Position numbers and translations under genes: made by a program. A model generated the notes under the pieces. The model was not told where the DNA came from. It saw only the letters and a list, made by a program, of their open reading frames with translations, and did no database searches. A stretch of DNA of 39,135 nt from a virus, in the IMG/VR virus record IMGVR_UViG_3300035698_020236, positions 1 to 39,135 of that record. One strand, written 5' to 3'. Of this stretch, positions 8,754 to 16,800 are shown piece after piece. Every line of letters starts with the position of its first letter. The first letter of the stretch is position 1.

Positions 8754-9379
8754 TATAGTCCCATTCCAACGTTAAACATCGTGTATAGATAATCCCATGG
8801 ATGGTCAGCGGCCAATACCTGTCTTTGAATATTCCTTATTTCATCTGTTATCGCCCAGACCCCCTGATAACGCGTGGGGTCATACATTCCCTCCATGTAG
8901 TCAAGCCCCGGGCCACTCGGCAGCCGCAGTGTGTTCTCCGCGGGTGTCCCCGCATAGTATTGGGCGCGAATAGCAACACTCGTCTTACCGTTCAGGTACA
9001 TTTTATTTAAGGCGGATTCAAACGCAGCCTGATAGACGTTCCCTGCGCTTCCCTCTCGCCCAGGCCCAACAGCTGGGGCCGGCTTCATTACCGCCCCTGT
9101 TATGTATGACGCAGCCCCTGTGCAAGCAACAAGCGTCAAGTATGCAGTTTGAGATGTGGGCCAGGTCTCGCCGCTAATTTCTGCGAGTGGAACCACATAC
9201 CCCGCGGATTGAAGCTGCATGTCAATTTGCGCGCTCACCCACGAGATTATTGTCTCAACATACGATTTCTTTATCGATGTATCTTCTGTGAAATCGCTTA
9301 TGCCTTGAATAAGGTTCTTCAAGAGTATCGCTACGTGCGTAGATGTTGCATATGGGGGCGTAGGTGCAGCCACGGGCAT
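8753..9379 (-). CDS. Head-tail connector / adaptor protein (probable)
   Basis: A 208-residue protein directly downstream of the capsid gene, the usual slot of gp6/gp15-like adaptor proteins that dock under the portal. The N-terminal half is helical (VAILLKNLIQGISDF, SYVETIISWVSAQIDMQLQS), with the WVSAQIDMQL segment resembling adaptor helices. The ATG at 9379 has AGGAG immediately adjacent, which is too close. The GTG six bases further in (9373) is better spaced, so the true start may be two codons later. Assignment rests on order and helical content. Confidence 0.55.
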   Translation of the reverse strand: MPVAAPTPPYATSTHVAILLKNLIQGISDFTEDTSIKKSYVETIISWVSAQIDMQLQSAGYVVPLAEISGETWPTSQTAYLTLVACTGAASYITGAVMKPAPAVGPGREGSAGNVYQAAFESALNKMYLNGKTSVAIRAQYYAGTPAENTLRLPSGPGLDYMEGMYDPTRYQGVWAITDEIRNIQRQVLAADHPWDYLYTMFNVGMGL

Positions 9380-9397
9380 CTCCTGGTTTAAGCGAAC

Positions 9398-9425
9398 GGG
9401 AAGGGGGATATTACGCCCCCAACCC
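9398..9425. other. GC-rich hairpin after the major capsid gene
   Basis: GGG-AA-GGGGG (9398-9407) pairs with CCCCC-AA-CCC (9416-9425) around an 8-nt loop, in the 73-nt gap between capsid stop and connector start. No U-run follows on the transcribed (minus) strand. It may stabilise or differentially process the abundant capsid mRNA. Confidence 0.65.
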
Positions 9426-9452
9426 TATTCGCACACGGCATACAACTAACTA

Positions 9453-10634
9453 TCAATTATACGCGTCAAGAACAAAGATGCTTTCTGGTTGTTCAAGCAC
9501 GGGGAACCCGACGTACCCAACGCCCAACCGAAGCTGGAACGGAGGCTCATCGTCTTCATGTAACCAAGTCCATTTCCCGGTCTTGAAGTCGCCAGCGCCA
9601 TCCTTATGATACGTGTTCGCAAAGTAACCCAAAGACGACATCTCGGACTTCGGCAGGATAAGAACCTTACCCTTCGGCAAGAACCGCACGCGGTTGGTTG
9701 TCGGAGGCGCACCATCGATATCCGTTCGATACGTCCACTGAGCATCATACGTTCTGATATCAAAGCCCAGCTTGGTCTTGATGAAGTCCTTTAGCATCGA
9801 CGTAGTTACGCTGGACCCCGCAAGAGACGACTCGTAATTCTTACCACGAATCCAATCTAAGACAGTAGTGTTAAACGCCTGGTAGGACAAAATGTCACGG
9901 GACATGATAATTAACATGTCATCGGCGTTGATACCCTTTTCCTCTACCATATACTGAGCGATAATCTCAAGGTCTTTGATGATATTGGAATCCGTTGCGG
10001 TCCAAACCTTTTGGGTAGCCGCACGCGACCCTGCCCCCGTCAAGGTAGAAGCATCCTGCTTGAACCCAGATTTCAGAGGGAACGTAACAGACAAGCTCAT
10101 GTCAGAGTTCCAGTGCGGCATGGCTGGCGTGATAGCAGCCCCGGCCTCAGTTGTCGGAGGCCATACAAGCGCCCCCTGCAACGCGCTCATAATCATAAAC
10201 TCGATTTGAGCATCAATTGCATCGTCACACCAGGCCAAGCGCGATCTAACATGGTCATCAAAGCGCTGCCTGATACCCTGGATTGGGAACGCACTTCCGC
10301 CCTCAGAGAACACGGCAGACATGCCTGGAGCGCGTACAGAATCTACGATCTCCTCATCCAGGTGGCGAGTAGCCATCATGTCGATCATGTTCGCAAAGTG
10401 CGAACTGAACAGCAAGTCTTCCCCGGGGATCGGCTCGCCCTTTCGCCCATAGAATCCAGCAAGGTTGTTCTCTGACTGAATACTATCCCACATCAACCGA
10501 CGCGACGGAACTTCTTTTTGCCCAAGCAATTCCAGGCCGATGTAGCTCTGTTTAATCGCCTCACGAGTTGGGCGCTGTTGAATTGCGCCTGTCAAGAAGT
10601 GAGGGGTTAAGATATCATTCGGGTAATAAGCCAT
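9453..10634 (-). CDS. Major capsid protein (lambda gpE-like)
   Basis: A 393-residue protein with the look of the lambda-gpE/phage_cap_E group of HK97-fold capsid proteins: N-terminal LTGAIQQRPTREAIKQ, then LLFSSHFANMIDMMATRHLDEE and SVRAPGMSAVFSEGG, a helix with DDAIDAQIEFMIMSALQG, and a C-terminal beta-rich part. Start is ATG 10634 with AGGAGG spaced 6 nt, one of the strongest ribosome sites in the window, fitting the high copy number needed. It follows protease/scaffold and decoration genes, as in lambda-like head modules. Confidence 0.9.
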   Translation of the reverse strand: MAYYPNDILTPHFLTGAIQQRPTREAIKQSYIGLELLGQKEVPSRRLMWDSIQSENNLAGFYGRKGEPIPGEDLLFSSHFANMIDMMATRHLDEEIVDSVRAPGMSAVFSEGGSAFPIQGIRQRFDDHVRSRLAWCDDAIDAQIEFMIMSALQGALVWPPTTEAGAAITPAMPHWNSDMSLSVTFPLKSGFKQDASTLTGAGSRAATQKVWTATDSNIIKDLEIIAQYMVEEKGINADDMLIIMSRDILSYQAFNTTVLDWIRGKNYESSLAGSSVTTSMLKDFIKTKLGFDIRTYDAQWTYRTDIDGAPPTTNRVRFLPKGKVLILPKSEMSSLGYFANTYHKDGAGDFKTGKWTWLHEDDEPPFQLRLGVGYVGFPVLEQPESIFVLDAYN

Positions 10635-10644
10635 CTCTTACCTC

Positions 10645-11034
10645 CTATACCCATTCGATACGGGCAAGCGCAGTTTTGACAGCACCGGAAACAGTGCCAA
10701 CAGCGACCCCGTATACATAAACATGGGCTTCAATGAGCTTGCCTAGATAAACAGGCGTGATAGCCTCATCACCCATGGTAACATCCAGAAACTCGTCCAG
10801 GACACCAACAGCAGTATTGCTACCGGTGCCATACGATGCGCCAGAGCTATACGGCACAAACTTATTAGTATCTGTATCTCGCGCTACAACAAGGCCAGGA
10901 TAAACATATTTCTGACCTGTACTATCTTCGCCGGCATAGGTGCTATCGAAGAAGTTTGAAATCAGGCGATCAAATAAATGACCCTGCTTGACTTCAAGGA
11001 TGGACCTCCGGCTCTTAGAAGTTATATACGGCAT
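10645..11034 (-). CDS. Head decoration protein (lambda gpD-like)
   Basis: A 129-residue, beta-rich, Gly/Val/Thr-rich protein between protease/scaffold and capsid genes, where lambda D-type cement proteins lie. The N-terminal strand-turn (GLVVARDTDTNKFVPYSSG) and VGVLDEFLDVTMGDEAITPVYLGKLIEAHVY match the pattern of these trimeric capsid-stabilising proteins. AGGAGG sits 6 nt before the start. Only 10 nt separate its stop from the capsid start. Confidence 0.78.
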   Translation of the reverse strand: MPYITSKSRRSILEVKQGHLFDRLISNFFDSTYAGEDSTGQKYVYPGLVVARDTDTNKFVPYSSGASYGTGSNTAVGVLDEFLDVTMGDEAITPVYLGKLIEAHVYVYGVAVGTVSGAVKTALARIEWV

Positions 11035-11046
11035 TTCTTCCTCCTA

Positions 11047-11613
11047 TTACGCCCAAAAAGTGGCGAAGTCTGTTTCACTATACGATTCGCCTTTGTCTTC
11101 AAGTCTCTTCTCATCACCGCTGGTATGCGACTCCACCGGTACCTGACAAGGAATATTCTCAAGCAGATACTTGACAGCGTAATGGGTGTATCTAACAACG
11201 GTCCCAATCCCACTGCCCTCTTCGAGCTTGATCGCTTCGTCGCCTTCCACAACGGGCTTTCCGTTCAGAACGTTCTCGGCCCATTCCAGAATAAACGGCG
11301 AAACAGCGCGCCCCTTATCATCACGCCGACTCTTCGCACTATCAAGAGTAGATTTCACTTCAGCAGAAATCGCTCTCCGTCGCAACACGGCTGCCTCAGC
11401 GCGGCTTTCATCCAACATTGTCTTGAGAGACTCGTAATCTTCCAGCATTACGCTGCCCTTAGATTCCTCTGCCTTGGTCGGCTCCGCTTTAGCATTCAAC
11501 GCCTTAATCTTCGCCATGGCAGCTTCCTCTGTAGCAAGCCCACTCGCGACCACCTTGCCGTCTTCATCGACGACATCAAATTTACCGTCTTTCGGCTTAA
11601 TCTCAAACTTCAT
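11047..11613 (-). CDS. Nested scaffold protein from an internal start
   Basis: Within the protease gene, codon 224 is an ATG (11613) preceded by AGGAGG with 5-nt spacing, as good as the capsid gene's ribosome site. Initiation here yields a 188-residue protein (start MKFEIKPKDGKFDVV) comprising only the charged helical scaffold part, in the same frame. Lambda Nu3 inside C and Mu gpZ inside gpI are made this way, so a separate scaffold product is expected. The call is an inference from the SD position at the domain boundary. Confidence 0.72.
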   Translation of the reverse strand: MKFEIKPKDGKFDVVDEDGKVVASGLATEEAAMAKIKALNAKAEPTKAEESKGSVMLEDYESLKTMLDESRAEAAVLRRRAISAEVKSTLDSAKSRRDDKGRAVSPFILEWAENVLNGKPVVEGDEAIKLEEGSGIGTVVRYTHYAVKYLLENIPCQVPVESHTSGDEKRLEDKGESYSETDFATFWA

Positions 11614-12282
11614 CTGTTCCTCCTGCAATTCGATCTCAGTAAGCTCTCGCATGTCATCGGCGCTTAATGCGGAAACAACATTGCTATGATAGTCCGGCAC
11701 AAATTCAGCGGAGGCATACATATACGCCCCTGATCTAACAATATCAAGTGCGGCTTCTGAAACGGGCTTTCCATAGCCGACAAGATACAATATACCGTCT
11801 ATCTTCTCTTTCGCAATACGTCCGCCCTTGATGCCCCCAAACCATGCCAGTGCCCCAATTTCCGGTTTGTGTTTAACATCTAGACTCACACCATAATGGG
11901 ATAACCCATTTTCATGGTTACGCAGCATTTTATCAAAGACGGCCTCGTTGAATGCCAGGTCGCCCTGCGGATGCCTGAATGTGCCCTCTCTCAAGAACGG
12001 CACGCGAACAATATCTTCATCGCCATCATTTACCACGCCCATCGGGGGCAGCGGTAAATGAGGTCGGTTGGTAGCCGCAATCCCCAAGATTACAGGGTTC
12101 GCCTGCTTGACACCCTCTTCCAGACTTCTTTTCGCGTCACCAAGAGCCGTATCCTGTAGGACAGCCATACGATCCTCAGCCGCCGCCATGGTCGCGCATG
12201 TATCTATAACCTGCCCAGCATTCGGCCCGTTTAACGCCACGATATTATATTCTGCGTCTCTCGCCATTACCGCTAAAGGCAT
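11047..12282 (-). CDS. Head maturation protease-scaffold fusion (Mu gpI-like)
   Basis: A 411-residue protein. Residues ~70-215 resemble the Mu I / phage-I protease family: FRHPQGDLAFNEAVFDKML, YGVSLDVKHKPEIGALAW (putative catalytic Asp/His region), ILYLVGYGKPVSEAALD and YMYASAEFVPDY. Residues ~220-411 are charged and helical (EEAAMAKIKALNAKAEP, LKTMLDESRAEAAVLRRR), as in scaffolds. Proteases of this family cut the scaffold and themselves after prohead assembly. Start ATG 12282 has GGGGTGG upstream. It is the first gene of the leftward structural operon, directly behind the last promoter-terminator module. Confidence 0.85.
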   Translation of the reverse strand: MPLAVMARDAEYNIVALNGPNAGQVIDTCATMAAAEDRMAVLQDTALGDAKRSLEEGVKQANPVILGIAATNRPHLPLPPMGVVNDGDEDIVRVPFLREGTFRHPQGDLAFNEAVFDKMLRNHENGLSHYGVSLDVKHKPEIGALAWFGGIKGGRIAKEKIDGILYLVGYGKPVSEAALDIVRSGAYMYASAEFVPDYHSNVVSALSADDMRELTEIELQEEQMKFEIKPKDGKFDVVDEDGKVVASGLATEEAAMAKIKALNAKAEPTKAEESKGSVMLEDYESLKTMLDESRAEAAVLRRRAISAEVKSTLDSAKSRRDDKGRAVSPFILEWAENVLNGKPVVEGDEAIKLEEGSGIGTVVRYTHYAVKYLLENIPCQVPVESHTSGDEKRLEDKGESYSETDFATFWA

Positions 12283-12300
12283 AGTCCACCCCCAAAAATG

Positions 12301-12328
12301 AAAAACCCCACAGTAGCTTCCTGCGGGG
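12301..12328 (-). terminator. Intrinsic terminator T3 in the leader of the head operon
   Basis: On the minus strand CCCCGCAG (12328-12321), a 7-nt loop and CTGTGGGG (12313-12306) form an 8-bp stem with one G-U, followed by U5. It lies about 25 nt downstream of the expected transcript start of the 12359-12387 promoter and 18 nt before the protease start codon, so head genes can be expressed from this promoter only by read-through. Confidence 0.8.
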
Positions 12329-12358
12329 TCTAGCCCTCTTATACAAGTTTATGGTTAC

Positions 12359-12387
12359 ATTATACCACATATTATACATTATGTCAA
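12359..12387 (-). promoter_or_regulatory. Late promoter P3 (sigma70, extended -10)
   Basis: Minus strand TTGACA (12387-12382), 17-nt spacer, TATAAT (12364-12359), preceded by TGTGG: a full consensus promoter. The transcript would start near 12352 and meet terminator T3 after about 50 nt. Confidence 0.85.
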
Positions 12388-12424
12388 GTCCCGTGCGCGT
12401 TTTTGGAAGACGCCCCGAAAACCC

Positions 12425-12453
12425 TTGACAACGCGAAACTTCTGTGGTATAGT
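12425..12453 (+). promoter_or_regulatory. Rightward promoter into the non-coding region
   Basis: TTGACA (12425-12430), 17-nt spacer, TATAGT (12448-12453) with the same CTGTGG element before the -10 box. It points away from the head genes into about 950 nt without convincing coding sequence, so it most likely makes a non-coding or antisense RNA starting near 12460. Confidence 0.83.
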
Positions 12454-12530
12454 ATAAGCATGGATAGGCAGAGGAGTTCCTACCGGGCACCGAATAGCAC
12501 CGAGAACAGCGTTCTCGGATATTGTGGTGC

Positions 12531-12567
12531 AAAAAAGAGGACGCTCTCAGTGGCATCGAGCGCCCTC
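12531..12567 (-). terminator. Intrinsic terminator T2 of a short leader RNA
   Basis: On the minus strand GAGGGCGCTC (12567-12558) pairs with GAGCGTCCTC (12546-12537), one mismatch, followed at once by U6 (12536-12531). It ends a transcript of about 74 nt starting from the 12611-12639 promoter. Confidence 0.85.
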
Positions 12568-12610
12568 CAAATACAGGGAATAGCCATAAAACCCAGGCGG
12601 CTACACACTT

Positions 12611-12639
12611 AATATACCACAGTTTGTGGATTTTGTCAA
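12611..12639 (-). promoter_or_regulatory. Late promoter P2 (sigma70, extended -10)
   Basis: Minus strand TTGACA (12639-12634), 17-nt spacer ending CTGTGG, TATATT (12616-12611). Transcription starts near 12604 and runs into terminator T2. Confidence 0.84.
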
Positions 12640-13324
12640 GTCCCTAGACAAAATTAGCACCACAAACTTGGCAAGTGGGGTAGCGGAGCGGTGCAACAAA
12701 AAGCCACGACTCTGCAAGTATATCGTCAGGCAGCTAAGACAGGCGAGAACGCTGAACCCTGCGCCACGATACACGAGTATTCTATTCAGGGAGGTCCGAC
12801 CGCCACCTAGCACCGGACACTTCCAAGCAAGGCGTTAAACGCGGTACCTGGACGCCACTTGAGCTTGGAGGTGGGACGACTACGGAGGGCGAACTCCGTC
12901 GTATAGCGTAACACACCCTTCCCCACAGAACAAAAGCAGATATACGTCCTGTTTCAAAAGGTACGAAACAGGACTAAAAAAACGGCACTTACAAGAGACG
13001 TTAAAAAAAACGCGAACCTGCTCTAAACCAATAAACCCGTTTTTTTAGGGGGAACTCTGCTTTAAAAAAAGCGGTTAGAGGGCAAAGGTCAAGGACAAAG
13101 GGCAAGGGCCTGAACCGCGTTACAAGGAATTTGTACCGCCATGAGAATCGCGCGAGTGAGCTATATCCTTTTTTTCCTTAACTGAAAACCAACCAGGGGC
13201 AGGGTCAAATTCAAGACCAGTGGAATAGAGCTAAACAAGACGGGGTCAACGCGACAACCTAAAGAAAACACAACTTTGAACGAACCAAACAAACGGCCCT
13301 GTTTTTTGAAAGAGGGATTCGCGT

Positions 13325-13367
13325 AAAAAGGGCGAGGGCGACATCCCAGTGACTGAATGTCGCCCTC
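13325..13367 (-). terminator. Intrinsic terminator T1 of a short leader RNA
   Basis: On the minus strand GAGGGCGACAT (13367-13357) pairs perfectly with ATGTCGCCCTC (13344-13334), followed after four bases by U5. It would stop transcripts from the 13400-13428 promoter after about 69 nt. Confidence 0.84.
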
Positions 13368-13399
13368 TATGAATAAGGGGAGTTACCCAAGCAACTACT

Positions 13400-13428
13400 A
13401 TTATAGCACAATTCTGTTCGTTTGTCAA
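13400..13428 (-). promoter_or_regulatory. Late promoter P1 (sigma70, extended -10)
   Basis: Minus strand TTGACA (13428-13423), 17-nt spacer, TATAAT (13405-13400) preceded by TTGTGC. The -35 hexamer contains the TGA stop of the Com-like gene. The start near 13393 is followed by terminator T1. Confidence 0.84.
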
Positions 13429-13775
13429 CCCCCTCCGAACACAAAAACCACAATTGATCCGCAACGCGTACACTTGTGCTCAAGTGTACCACTGAGCAGG
13501 TTATTCTGGAATAGGCGCTTCTGGCATTTTGGGCAATAGACCCACGACACGAGAGTGCTGTGGAATCTAACAAGAACCTTTTCTTGTCCATCCCTGTCCA
13601 CAAACGTTGTGGCCGTTGAATGGTATAGAGGGTTATCTGTATATACAGATTCTTGCTGTTTGGCCTTTGGGGGCCGGCCACGCCGCTTTGGTTTATCATT
13701 TCCGGTATCGGCTAACTCGTCGTTTATCAGTTCTTCCTCAATATCAAGGGTATTAGCGCTTTTGTTTTCTGTCAT
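13425..13775 (-). CDS. AT-hook plus Com-like zinc-ribbon protein
   Basis: A 116-residue protein with an acidic N-terminus, an AT-hook-like KRRGRPPKAK at ~31-40, and a C-terminal treble-clef/zinc ribbon with CPKC and CTRC separated by LFQNNLLSGTLEHK. That spacing and the LEHKCTRCGSIVV end resemble the Com family, whose Mu member is an RNA-binding translational activator of the mom DNA-modification gene. Com-like genes often lie in phage head modules. A GGAGGTGG ribosome site precedes ATG 13775. It could bind the mRNA leaders or structured RNA just downstream; this is inference. Confidence 0.72.
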   Translation of the reverse strand: MTENKSANTLDIEEELINDELADTGNDKPKRRGRPPKAKQQESVYTDNPLYHSTATTFVDRDGQEKVLVRFHSTLVSWVYCPKCQKRLFQNNLLSGTLEHKCTRCGSIVVFVFGGG

Positions 13776-13784
13776 ACCACCTCC

Positions 13785-13802
13785 GAGTCTACTATTAGAC
13801 TC
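13785..13802. repeat. Dispersed palindrome, copy 1
   Basis: GAGTCTACTATTAGACTC forms a 7-bp stem with a 4-nt loop between the stop of the large glycosyltransferase gene and the SD of the Com-like gene. Near-identical copies are at 18713-18730 and 31576-31593. Confidence 0.6.
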
Positions 13803-16800
13803 CGCCTATAATGTCGTTAATTGCACCGACAATCTTATTCGTACAGTCTTCCCATTTGTACTGAGAGGCGCACGCGAACGCGCTCTTGCTCATTGCCTCT
13901 CTCTTTTCGGGATCGTTCTTTATATCAAGGATTACGTTGGCGACCTTTTCTGGAGAGACGAGATGCAATATTGAGCCAGTGTGCCATGTAGCCTGAAAAT
14001 CTGGCTTGAGCATAAGAGCGCCATCGCCAAAGATTTCACTTCTCACAAGGCCGTCATCTATTGTAACTGATGGGACGCCACACTTCATGGCCTCAGTTAA
14101 GGGTAAATTCCATCCTTCGACGCTGCTTACATCCAGGAACATATCAGCACAGTTGAACCGCGCGATGATATCATAATGGCCAAACAGGAATCCGCGCTGT
14201 TTCGCATCCGATGGTTTGTGTATCTTCCCCGCAAGTTCAAGCGTGTCGGATTCATACTCGGCCCCCTCATACGAACCGCCACGCATTTGGAACGAGTCTG
14301 GTTTCCACAAGAACATGTCTTCAACGCCATACTTCTCCGCCATCCAGCGTAGTGGATACCCCTGTAGGATAGGGTTATTGGGTTCAGTGTGGACGTAAAA
14401 CAATATGTCCTTGTCTTCGCCGATGGAACGCAAGTAAGCAGCTGCGTAGATAAGTGTGTCGTACTGTTTCACCCTCTTATTCACGCCCATTGACATAACA
14501 ATGAATTTACCATCAAGTCCAACAAGAGAGCGAATAGACTCCCTGTCCCTCTTGCTAAACGGCCTGAAATTGGCATGGTCGGACCCGTGGTGCGCCCAGC
14601 CAACCCCAAAGTCCTCACCAAACTGTTCACGGATGGCGTTAACCCCTGATTGGCTATACGTGAAAGCCTTGCCTTTGTCGCTCTGTATCTTCATCAAAAG
14701 ATGTCGCGTTGTTTCAGGGATAGGGTATCCTTCTAGAGGGAAGTAGGCCACTACAGGCAACCGTGCCCCATCTCTGGACAGGCTGCCAGAGTATTCGCCA
14801 AATGTGAGGTATTTGTGCAAATTGCCAGGATCGTAAAGGGTGAACAGCACGTCGGGGTTGATAGTCTTTAAGAACCGGATAAGGTTTCGCTCCCCCTGCA
14901 TGTCGTTTGTTTCCATGGGCCAGAACCCAAAGTCAAATTCCCCCGTGTCGGCCGGCTTGTTGTCCAGTATGGCGTATTGCCATACCTTATAGCCATGCTC
15001 TACCAGAGAATCAATTATGGGCCGCCCTACCGTTGCAAACCCAGTCTTTTTACGGTAGCTGTCTGTTATAACCCCAATAACTGGTTGGTTCCTGACAACA
15101 GAGGCGCTGCTTTGCTTATTTATGGAAAGGCACCCAGCGTTTGCTTGATAGACCACATCCGACCACATATTCGCAAAGTTATCAGCATCGTAGAATATCG
15201 GGTTTGGCTTGAGAGCGAATCCATCCCTAATTACGCCGAGGGTAATCTCTATCAATTCGCCGGCGGTATTCCAGCGCAACTCCTTGGGAGTTGTTTCAGT
15301 ATGTCCACCAAGGTTATACACGATGGGCGTACAATTGAAAGCCATGGCCTCTATTGAGGTTAGGCCAAAGTGCTCGGCCTCTCTCTTGTCCCCATCTGCA
15401 TCTACAAGGAACCCCTTGGCGGCCCACAAGAACTCGGCCTTTTCATAATGGGAGATAAGCTCATCAAGCGTCACATCCTCATGACAAAACACAGCGTCAG
15501 TTGTTTCTGCAAACTCCTTAACATCTCGTATATATTCTTGCTGGCTGCTCCCCACCGTGGCCCCAACAATGTGAAATGTATAACCCATAGCTGGCAGCAC
15601 AGACTCGGCAAACCTTTCGGCGAGCCACAGCGTCCCCTTCCATTGGTCAATACGCCCGACGCACAGTATCGTTTTTTCCTTTTCAAGCGACTCCGGTTTA
15701 CTAGGTTTCATCTTGGTTATAGGGTAGATTACACGCGAGTCACATTTCCACTTATCAACAATTTCTCTCCTGACGAAATTCGATAGTGTCACAACTTCAC
15801 AGAACCGACCCAGATCGGCTTTCTTGCCGAACGGATAGAATGTGAATAACACCCTGTTCTTGGCGACGGCGTTGCTTTTGAAATCATCAGGGGAGTCCCC
15901 CATCTCTATTACAACGTCAAACCTGTCCGGCTCATCCCTGTTCTTTTCCTTAATGCCAATATATTGCTTAGACTCGGCCCCCATACGTTCCCCCAACAGA
16001 TATACATTTATGTCGGGGTTCTTATCAAGAGCGTCGTATATGTCGAACATAAGGTGTGGTCCACCGCCGACAAACATACCATGCTGACTATATATGCCAA
16101 CGTCTATTTTCCTGTCGAATGCGCCTGGCATATCAGCAAGCCGCCCGTTGCGCTTGGGGTTATCAAGTGCTCTGGCAGACTCTTCCATAGCCCTGCCGTT
16201 TGCGCGAATCCCCCCAGGAGAGCGCAGGTGAATACCGGTCACGTCAGGCAAAATTACCAGCTTCCCTCCAGTCAAGAACAGACGATAAGTCCCATCTGTT
16301 TCTTCCCCATGAGCAACCCCGCGTGAAAAGATTTCCGGCCAGCCTCCCGCTCGGCGCATCTGTGCTGTCCGATACATACACGAACCGTACAGGTGCTCTA
16401 CTTCCATGGCCCCTTTGCTCTGAACCGCCGGATTGTTTGTGTGATATACGCGTTGCGCCCAGTTAGACGCTACCCCATCTATCAGGCGTCCCTGTAGATC
16501 GTAGCAGTCCCAATCGTCAGGGGATGGAACGTCCCTGTCAGATAGGGAGTTGGAATTGTTTTCGTTCTCAAACCACAAGCCGCTTACAGCATACGTGGAT
16601 TGGTGCGATTCCAGATAGTCATACATGCTTTCAATAGCACAAGATGACAGGATAACATCGTCATCCAGGCGCAAGATATAGTTGTATCCTCTGAACCGCT
16701 TATCGAACAGAGCAGTGTTATGGTTATGCGTTTGGGAGATTTGCTTACCATCAATTAGATATGATTCTCGCCCCCGTGATATCCGCTCCCAGAACATAGC

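Larger units (their letters stand above)
12461..13390 (+). ncRNA. Candidate large structured non-coding RNA
   Basis: The region 12283-13424 has no frame with a credible SD or protein-like composition. Reading rightward from the 12425 promoter there are many stems joined by A-rich linkers. Perfect ones include 12946-12955/12965-12974 (10 bp), 12882-12887/12894-12899 with two further outer pairs, 12794-12798/12814-12818, 12832-12835/12839-12842, 12657-12661/12690-12694 and 13059-13063/13068-13072. The last is enclosed by 13021-13029/13073-13080, giving a nested junction. This density resembles large phage-borne ornate RNAs (GOLLD or ROOL class), but I cannot show membership. No U-run terminator is evident at the right end, so the 3' boundary is a guess. 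The region could instead be a leader of the leftward late transcript. Confidence 0.42.

Noticed and set aside
9446-9763. 105-codon minus-strand frame in the capsid gene
   Set aside because: Alternative frame of the major capsid gene; Arg/Met-rich with no SD.
12403-12612. 69-codon plus-strand frame in the non-coding region
   Set aside because: No SD, composition unlike proteins here, and it overlaps two promoters and a terminator hairpin.
12626-12838. 70-codon plus-strand frame starting at GTG
   Set aside because: Starts inside promoter P2, no ribosome site, Arg/Pro-rich low-quality product.
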